Source: Pedobacter sp. FW305-3-2-15-E-R2A2
GTDB lineage: Bacteria > Bacteroidota > Bacteroidia > Sphingobacteriales > Sphingobacteriaceae
Reading direction: 5' to 3'
DNA: 64,000 nucleotides
Assembly (NCBI RefSeq): GCF_038446955.1
Contig: NZ_CP151803.1
Coordinates: 1,550,001 to 1,614,000, forward strand
The notes beneath the pieces are model-generated. The model was not told the origin of the DNA. It saw nothing but the letters and a program-made list of their open reading frames with translations, and searched no databases. Positions 1 through 8,583 of the stretch are shown one piece after another. The stretch's first letter is position 1; each line of letters begins with the position of its first letter. A program made the translations under genes and the position numbers.

Positions 1-452
1 TGATCTGCCAATGCTGCGGAAGTGACCACCTGAATATTTTGAGGGATTTCCAGCAATGGTGCCGCTAACCTTAGGGAAGTAGAGACCTTATCGGTTTTAT
101 ACTTCCTTTTATTGGTCGAAATGTTGACCTCAGTAAGGGTACTGAGTTTTTCATTCAGAATGAAGTCGGCCGTAACGATAGCAGAAGCGATCACCTCTAT
201 CGACCTTGTTTGTGAAGATAAGCCAATTGCGCTGACCTTAATGGTATATTTTCCCGGAGTTACCTGTGCTATGGTATAATCACCGTTTTTATCTGTGGTA
301 GCCCCAAATGGTTTTCCCAGTAATTTAACAGAAACATAACCTGCCCCATGGCCATCAGCGGTCGTCACCCTTCCTTTTATCCCTGCACTTTGTTGTGCCA
401 TGGCAAGATTAAAGCTGACACTCAATAACAACAGGATTCGTAAAAATTTCAT
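1..452 (-). CDS. TonB-dependent siderophore-type receptor (N-terminal part, cut by window edge)
   Basis: The visible 150 codons begin with a signal peptide (MKFLRILLLLSVSFNLAMAQ), continue into a carboxypeptidase-regulatory-like beta-sandwich (about residues 22-100) and reach the start of a plug domain with the motif LEIPQNIQVVT, which is typical of siderophore receptors of the FhuA/FpvA/FecA type. In the family such proteins sit in the outer membrane and import ferric siderophores using TonB energy. The remainder lies beyond position 1. The ATG at 452-450 abuts a 14-bp perfect palindrome (451-464). No Fur box could be verified by eye. The substrate is not predictable from this fragment. Confidence 0.85.
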   Translation of the reverse strand, partial: MKFLRILLLLSVSFNLAMAQQSAGIKGRVTTADGHGAGYVSVKLLGKPFGATTDKNGDYTIAQVTPGKYTIKVSAIGLSSQTRSIEVIASAIVTADFILNEKLSTLTEVNISTNKRKYKTDKVSTSLRLAAPLLEIPQNIQVVTSAALAD

Positions 453-464
453 ATACGCGTATAT
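451..464. promoter_or_regulatory. 14-bp palindrome at the receptor start
   Basis: ATATACGCGTATAT is a perfect palindrome that overlaps the first bases of the receptor start codon (ATG at 452-450). It could be an operator or simply an AT-rich coincidence; nothing else supports a regulator here. Confidence 0.2.
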
Positions 465-553
465 TTTTATGGTTTAAATAATATTTACGCGCAAAGTAAG
501 TCTTTATTTAGATTAATTACAAACAGCGTGCTGTGCTATTTTTCTTAGGCCAT

Positions 554-587
554 AAAAAAAGCATCAGGATTTCCTGATGCTTTTTCA
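554..587 (-). terminator. Intrinsic terminator downstream of the M60 peptidase gene
   Basis: A 14-bp perfect inverted repeat (556-569 and 572-585) with a 2-base loop, A-rich on the left and T-rich on the right, so it can act in both directions. It lies about 28 bp after the stop of the minus-strand metallopeptidase gene and before the promoter region of the next minus-strand gene. Confidence 0.8.
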
Positions 588-614
588 CTTAAACCGAAAT
601 AAGGGAGTGTTAAG

Positions 615-2447
615 CTATTGCTTTACAAATTTGAATTTTTGTGAATTCCCGGAGCTTGCGGTCCATATTTGAATTTTAGTTCCTCCGGCAGTGAAACCTC
701 CGTTAACATCCAGTTGTGACAAAGGTGCACAGGCAGGAACAAGGCTATAATAACCCGCTCCTACATCTTTGATCTGCCATTTTTGTCCATTTGTGCCTGC
801 ATCATCATAGAGCTGAATCTGTGTACCATTGGTACTGAGTCCGCCGGTAACATCCATCACTTTAGTCAAGGCATGCAAAGGCTGTAATTTATAATAACCA
901 CTGCCCACACTGGTTACTTTCCATTGCTGGTTCAACGTACTGGGGCTGTTATTGCTCCAAAGGGCCACCAATGTGCCGTTGGCAGTACCACTCCCTGAAA
1001 CATCAACCAGACTGGTGTTATTTACTGCAGAAATGAGCTTATAAGTTGCGCCGGACTCAATGCCGGTATTGTCTTCGCTGAGGGTACTTGGCTCAACGGA
1101 CGGCTGAGGTAAGCCCAGACCTGCAATTTCGGTGTACACGCTTTCGTTGACCAGAAAACCCCATTTTCTGAAGAAATTGGTCAGGTTCCGGCCGGATACA
1201 CTACAGGATTTGAGCATAAAGTAGCGCATTTTTTCGGCATCAGTGCTGACATTAGGCAATTCAACACGGGTTATTTTATGCAGGTCCTTGTAAAAATTAT
1301 CACCGAAGGCCATCCAGAGTTGATGGAACATCGCCAGTCTGACCCAGGTGCCATTGGTCATAATGGCGTCGCTGTTGAAATTTTTAGACGGACTGGTATT
1401 CGCCAGGTAAGTGGCAACGGCAGGCCATACATTATCCCGTTTAAGCCTCGACGGACTAACGCCCATGGCACGTTCCACAGCCAGACTGTAAATGTTCACC
1501 GTGACTTCCCCCAGGGTGCTCCATTTCCAGGCAGCTTGTTGGTGCATGTGCCCTAGTTCATGCCATGGACCCCAGCCATCAACGGTACCAATAGTTGAGG
1601 TAAAGGCAGCGGGTGCCGCGGCGGTAACATAAGCCGTGCGATACCAGGTGGCAAACATCCAGCCTGTACCATCGTTCTCGGTCATCAGCATGCGCTGATT
1701 CACATTTAGCTGATGCTGGGGAGCAGAACCATCCATTCCACTAAAAGCATCTTCGACTTCCATCGTCTGATCGGCTTTGCTCAGCACATAATTGTTGTCC
1801 TGGCTTTGTGTATTTACAGCCCTTGTTCTGGAATAGACCTGATAGACCCGGTCGCCCATGAGAATCACATCAGGTGAACTGGTATAGGTAGAAAGCTGAT
1901 TGGCCCAGTCGGTAGGAGTGGTTTGATTTTTAATGTACACCGGAACCCTTTGATGACCGCTTACAAAAGTAATCTTTGCACTGGATGAAGGTGTACCTGA
2001 GGTGCCAAAGCGAACCCAGATCAGGCCTCCATATTGGTCGGCGGTGATGTTGTTCGTTCCAATGGTTAACGCAAATTCCTGAGGGTTATTTTTCACTTCA
2101 TATCTGGAATAAGTACCGACCAGGATCTTTGGCTTTGCGGTTCCGGTAAGTTGCTCCACGGTGACCTGTAAGGTCGCATTTGGGGCTAAATAAAAACCGG
2201 TTGCGTCAAAATCAGACCAGGGATTAATGTTCAGGCGTGTGCCTTCAGCCGTCCCCGATTTTAATTCATTAAAGACCTGAATATTGGTTCCAATGGTCGT
2301 GTTGATATTGGGGTTATTGCTGTTGGCCGCTGTTTGATCATGGACAGCAATGTTTTGTTCGGGGAGTATTTTTTGCTGTTTGCATCCACTGGAAAGCACC
2401 ATACCTATGATGATGGCACTGAGAAAGTTTAGAGGTTTTAAATTCAT
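615..2447 (-). CDS. M60-like metallopeptidase lipoprotein with C-terminal ricin-type lectin domain
   Basis: The 610-residue protein starts with a lipoprotein signal (SSGC, Cys22), so it is probably anchored on the cell surface or in the periplasm. A zinc-binding HELGH lies at residues 296-300, followed by Glu314 in GEVTVN; HExxH plus a Glu 13 residues later is the gluzincin pattern of M60/enhancin-like peptidases, which often cleave mucin-type glycoproteins. Residues about 465-610 form a beta-trefoil-like repeat (QQWKV, GQKWQI, SQKFKF at the ends of three units), a carbohydrate-binding domain. The gene has its own terminator on the downstream side and two LacI-like palindromes upstream (2586 and 2801). 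The mucin target is inferred from family knowledge only. Confidence 0.85.
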   Translation of the reverse strand: MNLKPLNFLSAIIIGMVLSSGCKQQKILPEQNIAVHDQTAANSNNPNINTTIGTNIQVFNELKSGTAEGTRLNINPWSDFDATGFYLAPNATLQVTVEQLTGTAKPKILVGTYSRYEVKNNPQEFALTIGTNNITADQYGGLIWVRFGTSGTPSSSAKITFVSGHQRVPVYIKNQTTPTDWANQLSTYTSSPDVILMGDRVYQVYSRTRAVNTQSQDNNYVLSKADQTMEVEDAFSGMDGSAPQHQLNVNQRMLMTENDGTGWMFATWYRTAYVTAAAPAAFTSTIGTVDGWGPWHELGHMHQQAAWKWSTLGEVTVNIYSLAVERAMGVSPSRLKRDNVWPAVATYLANTSPSKNFNSDAIMTNGTWVRLAMFHQLWMAFGDNFYKDLHKITRVELPNVSTDAEKMRYFMLKSCSVSGRNLTNFFRKWGFLVNESVYTEIAGLGLPQPSVEPSTLSEDNTGIESGATYKLISAVNNTSLVDVSGSGTANGTLVALWSNNSPSTLNQQWKVTSVGSGYYKLQPLHALTKVMDVTGGLSTNGTQIQLYDDAGTNGQKWQIKDVGAGYYSLVPACAPLSQLDVNGGFTAGGTKIQIWTASSGNSQKFKFVKQ

Positions 2448-2585
2448 GTTGGTTGGGATTGATTAGGTTAGGTTTTAAATGGTCAGTTTAAGGTATCGAC
2501 TCATTCCTGAGCCTTAAAGTGTAGCAGGGTTAGTGCTGAATAAAATTTACAAATAATGTCCTTAAAGACCGGGAGAAAGCTCAGC

Positions 2586-2597
2586 GCAAACGTTTGC
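2586..2597. promoter_or_regulatory. LacI-family-like operator 1
   Basis: GCAAACGTTTGC is a perfect 12-bp palindrome with the central CG typical of LacI/GalR-family operators. It is 139 bp upstream of the M60 peptidase start codon. No LacI-family gene is present in this window. Confidence 0.4.
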
Positions 2598-2800
2598 ATG
2601 ACCGGTTGATCATCAGTTAGATATGACAGAAATGAGGTGTTTGAAAGGAAGTGTGAAAGGCTGCAGAAATGATGGAATTGGCAACCGCTGGCCATGATTA
2701 GGGCTTAAAAACAAGAATTTATGCCGCCTGTTCTTGTCGCCCTTTAAATTTTCTTTTTGTCAGGATATCAGGTGTTTACAGTAGAATCCGGACTGCTGAC

Positions 2801-2818
2801 TACGCAAACGTTTGTGTA
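2801..2818. promoter_or_regulatory. LacI-family-like operator 2
   Basis: TACGCAAACGTTTGTGTA is an 18-bp inverted repeat with a single mismatched pair and the same CAAACGTTTG core as the palindrome at 2586. It lies 20 bp past the stop of the kinase-like gene and about 350 bp upstream of the M60 gene. Two sites about 215 bp apart would allow looping, which is inference. Confidence 0.4.
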
Positions 2819-2838
2819 ATCACATTTATAAACCTGAA

Positions 2839-3882
2839 TTATAGCTTTACCTGTCGGATGATGTTTTTAACGTTCAGCTCAATAATGTCCGTCATGGTCT
2901 TACATTCCAGGTAATTCGGATCTGCAAAATGTTCCGCCATGCCTATTTTTAACGTATTTGTATTCTCTGCAGTGGTTAAGGTATCTGCGTTGGATACATC
3001 TCTTAAATCAGCGAGGCGATGCCTTTCACTCCGCACACGATGCAGTATGGATGATTTTTCTTCCTGCTGATATTGCAGAAAGGTCTTATCGGTCAATTCT
3101 TCCATACACAGTTTGACATAAGGGAAATTCTCTTTGAAAAACTGCGGCAAATATACTTTTACATTACCTTCGTAAAACTGCTGATCAAAATCAATGGCCC
3201 TGATCCTGAATTGAATATCATCGAAATCTGGTGTAATCTGAACCACAAAATTGTAGGCCCTCATGTCGCCCAGTAACATCACCAGGCAACGTTCGTTAAA
3301 TTTCACAAATTCTTTGGCAATCCGGGTCTGGTTATATTCCGGGTTATACAGGTATGTTTTCGCAAAAACATCACCAGGGATTCCGGCAATATGTTCTTCA
3401 ATCAGTGTCTCCCGGTCTACCAAATAATTGACCTGGTTGGGAGAGAGGATCTCTTCCATCTCGAGTCCGTAAATTCTGGAAGCATCTGCTTTTTTAACAT
3501 AAAAATAGTCGTACACATCATTTAAGCGGTTTACAATCCTGATGCGGAAAGGATGGGTATTCCCAAAAGTGCAGTATTCAATCTTGTCGATATACTTATG
3601 CTGAACGATCCGCAGGTTTCCGGATGCCTTTAGATTGGCATAAATCACTTTTAAACCATTGTGCAGGTTTTCCAGCTGATCGGAAGGATATATCGGCCCT
3701 TCCCAGAGCGTGTCTTTTCCATTTTTATCCATAATGGGATAAGACTCATCAAACATCAGCAAATCATTATAGGTGATCGGAAGCTTGGAATCCCGCTGAT
3801 AGCTTTTCAGGTATTTCTGCAAAGCAGGAGAGACCGGGAAAACCGGTTTCTTACGGGATATTTTTACGTCTGTAGGTTCCAT
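2839..3882 (-). CDS. Undescribed protein with kinase-like catalytic motifs, linked to a C39 exporter
   Basis: I do not recognise a named family. The 347-residue soluble protein (no signal peptide or membrane segment) contains GDMRAYN at 205-211 and IDFD at 230-233. These resemble the catalytic loop (HGDxxxxN) and the metal-binding DFD of aminoglycoside phosphotransferase or HipA-like kinase folds. Earlier segments fit an N-lobe and hinge: YVKKAD near residue 130 as the beta-3 lysine and LIEEHIAGIPGD near 160-171. The canonical catalytic-loop His is missing (LLGD). It is the third gene of a minus-strand set with the ABC exporter and HlyD protein, 118 bp after the latter. A role in modifying an exported peptide or a partner protein is inference. 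Confidence 0.55.
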   Translation of the reverse strand: MEPTDVKISRKKPVFPVSPALQKYLKSYQRDSKLPITYNDLLMFDESYPIMDKNGKDTLWEGPIYPSDQLENLHNGLKVIYANLKASGNLRIVQHKYIDKIEYCTFGNTHPFRIRIVNRLNDVYDYFYVKKADASRIYGLEMEEILSPNQVNYLVDRETLIEEHIAGIPGDVFAKTYLYNPEYNQTRIAKEFVKFNERCLVMLLGDMRAYNFVVQITPDFDDIQFRIRAIDFDQQFYEGNVKVYLPQFFKENFPYVKLCMEELTDKTFLQYQQEEKSSILHRVRSERHRLADLRDVSNADTLTTAENTNTLKIGMAEHFADPNYLECKTMTDIIELNVKNIIRQVKL

Positions 3883-4000
3883 TGTCAGATTTTGTAACCC
3901 AATGTAGTATTTTCTTCAGTCAATTTCTCTATAACTGTAAAACGTATTTATAGGTTGTCTTTTGATTATTGTTAGTCTTGTTCGGAATATCTACCTGTTT

Positions 4001-5314
4001 CTAATTGTTGTTTAGCATTTTGGTAATGTTCCTGGTAAACCTGCGCAGCAGGGAGCTTTCCTCCGTAATAATTTCAACTTCTGCCTGCATTCCATTTTTC
4101 AGCACGATTTTATGCTCAGGATCTTTATTTTCAAATTGGTCGAAAGCAATCTTGGCAATAAATACGCTATCCTTAAAAGCCACATCTGAGATGTAATTGA
4201 CGTTGCCGCGGATGAGCCCGTATTGTTCAAAAGGAAAGCTTCGCATTTTTACCAGTGTCCGCTGACCAACTTTTATCTTACCCATATTGTCCTGTGGGAT
4301 ATAGACCTCGCCAAAGAAATTCGTGTTCGCCGGGTTGATGACAAACAGCTCCTGGTTGGCATTCATCGTCTGGTTTTCCTGTACAATTCCGGCATAACTC
4401 ACAATTCCTGCTACAGGAGCGCTCAACACATATAGCTTTAGCCAGGCATCGGTTTCCGTCACCATATTGCTCAGCGATTGAATGAATTTTGCTTTTTCCT
4501 CCTGAATGGTATGGTCAACTTCCAGGATTTCCTTTTGCTTGGCGGCGTAAGTTGTATTGTTGTTGATGAGTGACGTGACCGTCTGCTCCAGCGGATACTT
4601 GCCCGCGAGGTATTTGTTTTCCTGTTGTTTAAACTCATTAACGGAAATCACCCCTTTTTGATGCAGCTTTTTATACGCTTCAAATTCCTGTTCCACATTG
4701 GCATATTCTTTATCCTGAATCTTTTTCTGAATGATAATCTGGTTCTTTAACTTCTCAATTTCCACCAGGTCCTGTTGCAGGTATTTTTTTCGGTTCAGAT
4801 AGTAACCGCCGTTTTGTGTAGAGATGAACTGCAGGTATTGCTGATAAAAATTCTGGTAAGCCGCCTGTAATTCACCGAGGCGTAAATTTTCCATCACCAC
4901 TACCTTTGCCAGGCCTGTTTTGTTCAATTGTTCCGAAATTTGGGCCAAGGCTTCATGTAATTTAAGGATGTCCCGATGACTGGCGGTACTTTCCATAAAA
5001 GCCAAAGGTTCATTTTGCTTCACCTGAGCGCCTTCCTTTACCAAAAGCGACACAATCTTGCCCGTTTGCTTTACATATACAAGCTTTGGGGCATTCAGTG
5101 AGTTGACCTTTAACCGGGTTTTAACCACATCAGGGTACTGTATAAATGCCGATGCCAGGACAATAGAGAATAAAATCAGAAAGATTGCCGTACTTCCTCT
5201 CCGCAAGATCCAGGAAGGTACCGCAGTGATAATTTCCTGAACTTCTTCACTATTGATTTCGTATCCTTCAATTATTTCTTCTTCTTCTATTTCTTCAATA
5301 TTTTTTTTAGCCAT
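4001..5314 (-). CDS. HlyD-family periplasmic adaptor (membrane fusion protein)
   Basis: The 437-residue protein has an acidic cytoplasmic N-terminus, one membrane segment at about residues 38-60, a lipoyl-like beta segment (VYVKQTGKIVSLLVKEGAQV, about 84-103), a long alpha-helical hairpin (about 115-290) rich in Gln, Lys and Glu, the returning half of the lipoyl domain (LSAPVAGIVSYAG) and a C-terminal beta-barrel region. This is the standard layout of adaptors that connect an inner-membrane ABC exporter to an outer-membrane channel in type I secretion. It starts 27 bp after the stop of the C39 ABC transporter gene and is surely co-transcribed with it. No outer-membrane TolC-like partner is encoded nearby. 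Confidence 0.92.
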   Translation of the reverse strand: MAKKNIEEIEEEEIIEGYEINSEEVQEIITAVPSWILRRGSTAIFLILFSIVLASAFIQYPDVVKTRLKVNSLNAPKLVYVKQTGKIVSLLVKEGAQVKQNEPLAFMESTASHRDILKLHEALAQISEQLNKTGLAKVVVMENLRLGELQAAYQNFYQQYLQFISTQNGGYYLNRKKYLQQDLVEIEKLKNQIIIQKKIQDKEYANVEQEFEAYKKLHQKGVISVNEFKQQENKYLAGKYPLEQTVTSLINNNTTYAAKQKEILEVDHTIQEEKAKFIQSLSNMVTETDAWLKLYVLSAPVAGIVSYAGIVQENQTMNANQELFVINPANTNFFGEVYIPQDNMGKIKVGQRTLVKMRSFPFEQYGLIRGNVNYISDVAFKDSVFIAKIAFDQFENKDPEHKIVLKNGMQAEVEIITEESSLLRRFTRNITKMLNNN

Positions 5315-5341
5315 GGTGTTTATCTATTACAAAGACGGTTT

Positions 5342-7546
5342 TTAAGCGCCCAGTTCCAATTGGTTTCTTACAAGTTCATAGTATTCGCCTTTATTGTTGG
5401 TCAGCTCCTGATGCGTTCCCTGTTCAATGATAGCGCCTTTGTCCAGCACGATGATGTTGTCTGCATTTTTTACCGTACTCAACCGGTGGGCAACTACGAC
5501 TACCGTCCGGCCCTTAAAAAAGGTCTCCAGGTTTTCCATGATCGTTTTTTCATTATTTGCATCCAGGGCATTGGTGGCTTCATCAAAAAAGATGTATTCC
5601 GGATTTTTATATACCGCACGGGCAATCAGCATCCTTTGTCGCTGGCCCTGACTAATGCCATTCCCGGCGGCACCGATTTTGGTGTTTAAGCCGAGTGGAA
5701 GTTCTTCAATAAAATCACTGATATTGGCGATTTTGATGGCATGAAGTAATTTCGGCATGTCCGGATATTCATCACCAACGGCGATATTTCTGGCAATCGT
5801 ATCCGAAAAGATAAAGCCATCCTGCATCACAATCCCACATTTTCCCCTCCAATACCGGTAACCGATCTGATTTAAATAGGTGCTGCCCACTTTAATATCG
5901 CCCTTTTGGGGTTCATAAAATCTAAGCAGCAGTTTTAAAATGGTGGTCTTTCCGCTGCCGCTCATTCCCACAATGGCTGTGGTTTTTCCTTCCGGAATGC
6001 TCAGGGAAATGTCTTGTAAAACAGGTTCATTTCCTGCTCCCGGATAGCTGAACGTTAAGTTTTGAAAAGAAACGCTTTTATTTAAAGGCAATTCGGTCAT
6101 GAAAGATTTATCCAGGGGCTCTTCGTCCTGAAGTTCATGGATCTCATTTAAACGTTCCAAACTGATCTTTGCATCCTGGAATTGTTGTAAGAAACCCAAC
6201 AATTGCTCGATCGGACTGTTCAGCTGTCCAACGATATACTGAATGGCCATCATGGCACCCAGTGTCAGCTGTCCGTCAATTACCGCTTTGGTCACAATGA
6301 AAGTAATCAGGATGTTCTTACCCTCATTGATGAAGAAAGTTCCAACCTGCTGATACTGGCCCAATGCAAGACTCTTTACGCTAAACTTAAATAAGGAAGC
6401 CTGAATCCTTTCCCATTCCCATCTTTTCTGCTGCTCGCAATTGTTCAGCTTAATTTCCTGCATTCCGCTGATGAGCTGGACAATGTTGCTCTGGTTTTTG
6501 GAGGAAATGTCAAAACGCTTAAAATCAAGTTCCCTTCTTTTTTTCAGGAAGAAGACCACCCAGAGTGTATATACGACACTGCTCACCAAAAATATGATAA
6601 AGATGGTGACATTATAATACATCAGTACAAAGGCAAATACGACGAGGTTGAAGAGGGAGAAGATGGTGTTTAAGGAGGAGCCCGTCAGGAAACTCTGAAT
6701 CCTTCCCTGGTCGCTCATCCGCTGCATAATATCTCCCGTCATCTTCGTATCAAAGAAACTCATCGGGAGTTTCATGATCTTAATCAGGAAGTCCGTCAGG
6801 ATGGAAATGTTGATCCTTGTACTGATGTGCAGTAAAATCCAGGAACGGATAAAATCAATGCTCAACCGGCCCAGAAAGAGCATGGTTTGTGCAATGACAA
6901 TGATATAAACGAAGTTCAGGTTCCGCGAATTTATCCCGATATCAACGAGTGATTGTGTTAAAAAAGGTAAGATCAATTGCAGGATGCTACCTACACCCAA
7001 TCCAACAAATAACTGGAAGAGCAGCTTTTTATACTTGAGTAAATAGCTGAGCAGATAAGTTAAATTTAAGCCCTTATCCGGGTCGCCACCCTGGGCATAA
7101 AAATCCGGAGCCGGAGAAAGCATCAGGAGCACACCTTCTCCCTGACCATCATTCTGTGTGCTGATCCAATGTGTTTTTAATTCCTGTTCTGTATAAGCAA
7201 TGAGTCCTTTTGCGGGATCTGCGATTAAATAATTCTTTCCTTTTAAATTGGTTTTTGAAGGGACTTTATATAATACCACGAAGTGGTTCTGACTCCAATG
7301 TAAGATGCAGGGCATTTCCACTTCCAACAGCATCTCCAGGTCAATCCGGACACCGGTAGTCCGGAAACCGATTTTTTCAGCAGCCTCACTGATCCCCAAA
7401 AGGGAAACCCCTTCTCTATTGATTCCCGAAATTTCACGCAGGCGCTGCAGACTATAGTTGCGGCCATAGTATTTCGAGATCATACGTAAACAGGTTGGAC
7501 CACAGTCCATCTGGTCCGGTTGTTTATAAAATGGAAATTTTTTCAA
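5342..7546 (-). CDS. Peptidase-domain-containing ABC transporter (C39, bacteriocin-type exporter)
   Basis: The 734-residue protein has an N-terminal C39 cysteine protease domain with Cys15 (MDCGPTC), His88 (NHFVVLY) and Asp110, the triad that cleaves double-glycine leader peptides. Six membrane segments follow (about 165-450), then an ATPase domain with Walker A GMSGSGKTT (about 527-535), signature ISQGQRQR, Walker B YIFFDEAT and the H-loop VVAHRLS. It would cleave and export a peptide substrate across the inner membrane. The start codon is TTG, with an in-frame TAG two codons upstream (7552-7550), so no longer frame exists. A 25-codon reading frame (7601-7524) overlaps the start. No double-glycine precursor gene was found nearby. 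Confidence 0.93.
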   Translation of the reverse strand: MKKFPFYKQPDQMDCGPTCLRMISKYYGRNYSLQRLREISGINREGVSLLGISEAAEKIGFRTTGVRIDLEMLLEVEMPCILHWSQNHFVVLYKVPSKTNLKGKNYLIADPAKGLIAYTEQELKTHWISTQNDGQGEGVLLMLSPAPDFYAQGGDPDKGLNLTYLLSYLLKYKKLLFQLFVGLGVGSILQLILPFLTQSLVDIGINSRNLNFVYIIVIAQTMLFLGRLSIDFIRSWILLHISTRINISILTDFLIKIMKLPMSFFDTKMTGDIMQRMSDQGRIQSFLTGSSLNTIFSLFNLVVFAFVLMYYNVTIFIIFLVSSVVYTLWVVFFLKKRRELDFKRFDISSKNQSNIVQLISGMQEIKLNNCEQQKRWEWERIQASLFKFSVKSLALGQYQQVGTFFINEGKNILITFIVTKAVIDGQLTLGAMMAIQYIVGQLNSPIEQLLGFLQQFQDAKISLERLNEIHELQDEEPLDKSFMTELPLNKSVSFQNLTFSYPGAGNEPVLQDISLSIPEGKTTAIVGMSGSGKTTILKLLLRFYEPQKGDIKVGSTYLNQIGYRYWRGKCGIVMQDGFIFSDTIARNIAVGDEYPDMPKLLHAIKIANISDFIEELPLGLNTKIGAAGNGISQGQRQRMLIARAVYKNPEYIFFDEATNALDANNEKTIMENLETFFKGRTVVVVAHRLSTVKNADNIIVLDKGAIIEQGTHQELTNNKGEYYELVRNQLELGA

Positions 7547-7874
7547 GGGCTACAGCATTTATGATGTTTAAAATCTTTAGGATTAATCTGCAATTAGCCA
7601 TTGCAGAGCCGTCCTTTCCTTAGTGTTTTAAATATATATAAATTAATAGGATCATAGCAAATAATATTCCTGTTCGTGCAAATTAAATTGCTGTATTGAA
7701 AAATAAAATTAATCTATGTAAAATGAATGGCCACGATAAGGACGGCCTTTTGTTTCGATATTCAGATGTACTGCTGTCACTATTGCGGTTAAAATAAACA
7801 GAAAGCCTATCGGATTGAGGAGCTTCGCCTTTTTGCGGCAACTGATGCTGCCGCAGATTTCAGAAATGGAGGGT
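7547..7874. other. Intergenic region (328 bp) with an orphan membrane-tail reading frame
   Basis: On the minus strand, codons from 7918 to the TAA at 7711-7709 are open for 69 codons but contain no ATG, GTG or TTG before the middle of the hydrophobic segment. The translation includes a membrane helix (GFLFILTAIVTAVHL) followed by IETKGRPYRG, resembling the end of the last helix of major-facilitator sugar transporters (ETKGR). It could be the 3' remnant of a lost gene. A second frame, ATG at 7601 to TAA at 7526-7524, codes 25 residues and overlaps the transporter start. No clear promoter was seen. Confidence 0.35.
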
Positions 7875-8513
7875 TTAATGAAGCTCCAGCTCCTGCTGAT
7901 AACAGGCGATGTATTTGGCTAAATGTAAGCCATCACAGAGGGCATGGTGTACATGGATGGAAAGCGGCAATAAAACCTGCCCATGTTCGAAAGTCAGCTT
8001 TCCGAAAGCAATTTTTGGAACACAGTCATTTACAGAGGTCGATTGCACATGTTGCATACTGGAGAATTTTATCCCGGGAAGAACGGTGTAATGAATGAGG
8101 TTGTTTAATTCCGGCCTTATTTGTAAACCCTTTGCTGCTTTTACTGCTGCAATGGCGATTTTAGCCTGTGTCATAAACCGCGTAAAATCCTCGTGGTAGT
8201 CGAAATAGGCAAAGCCGAAGGTTTCGTCATTCCTCAGAACGGTTACCGATCCGGAAATTTGCTGGTATTCGAATACCTGGTCTTGCTCCATCCGATATTT
8301 AAGTTCATTGATTTGCTGAACAGCTTTCAGTGATTTATACAGATAAAATAAGAAAAAAGGAATGTCGTAAGCTTTGCAATACTGATAAGCGGCTGTACAA
8401 TTCAGGTCTGTCGTGACTCCATAAAACGGCTGTTCAAATTGCTTAAAGAAATAATAATGCTCTTTTCTTTTCCAGGTTGTAATATCTATTATAGATTTGT
8501 TTGGATCTTTCAT
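7875..8513 (-). CDS. Chloramphenicol acetyltransferase-like (CatA-type) acyltransferase
   Basis: The 212-residue product matches the length and layout of type A chloramphenicol O-acetyltransferases: an N-terminal IDITTWKRKEHYYFF segment, a central FAYFDYHEDF segment and the catalytic motif HVHHALCDGLH with the active His at 190 and the structural Asp at 194. The family transfers acetyl from acetyl-CoA to the 3-hydroxyl of chloramphenicol as a trimer. I place the start at the ATG of 8513-8511 because the homologous N-terminus begins about there; a TTG at 8528 would add five residues. It is transcribed away from the AraC gene at 8584, which may control it. A chromosomal CAT-like protein in this group may have another acceptor. 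Confidence 0.85.
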   Translation of the reverse strand: MKDPNKSIIDITTWKRKEHYYFFKQFEQPFYGVTTDLNCTAAYQYCKAYDIPFFLFYLYKSLKAVQQINELKYRMEQDQVFEYQQISGSVTVLRNDETFGFAYFDYHEDFTRFMTQAKIAIAAVKAAKGLQIRPELNNLIHYTVLPGIKFSSMQHVQSTSVNDCVPKIAFGKLTFEHGQVLLPLSIHVHHALCDGLHLAKYIACYQQELELH

Positions 8514-8583
8514 CTGCGCAAATTGCAAGATCAGCGGATCTTATCATATGCAGTAAAGGATTTAAAATTGACCCAAAGGGATT

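Larger units (their letters stand above)
2448..2838. other. Intergenic region (391 bp) with two LacI-type palindromes
   Basis: Both flanking genes are on the minus strand, so this is the upstream region of the M60 peptidase gene. It contains a short open frame (2501-2695) with no recognisable product or codon pattern, which I do not call a gene. The notable content is two related palindromes centred on AAACGTTT, about 140 and 360 bp upstream of the peptidase start. Confidence 0.6.

Noticed and set aside
1278..1556. Plus-strand frame inside the M60 gene
   Set aside because: Antisense shadow of a well-supported gene.
2501..2695. 64-codon frame on the minus strand between the kinase-like and M60 genes
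   Set aside because: No start context, family or conserved pattern; it lies over a LacI-like palindrome and has low-complexity Ser/Phe content.
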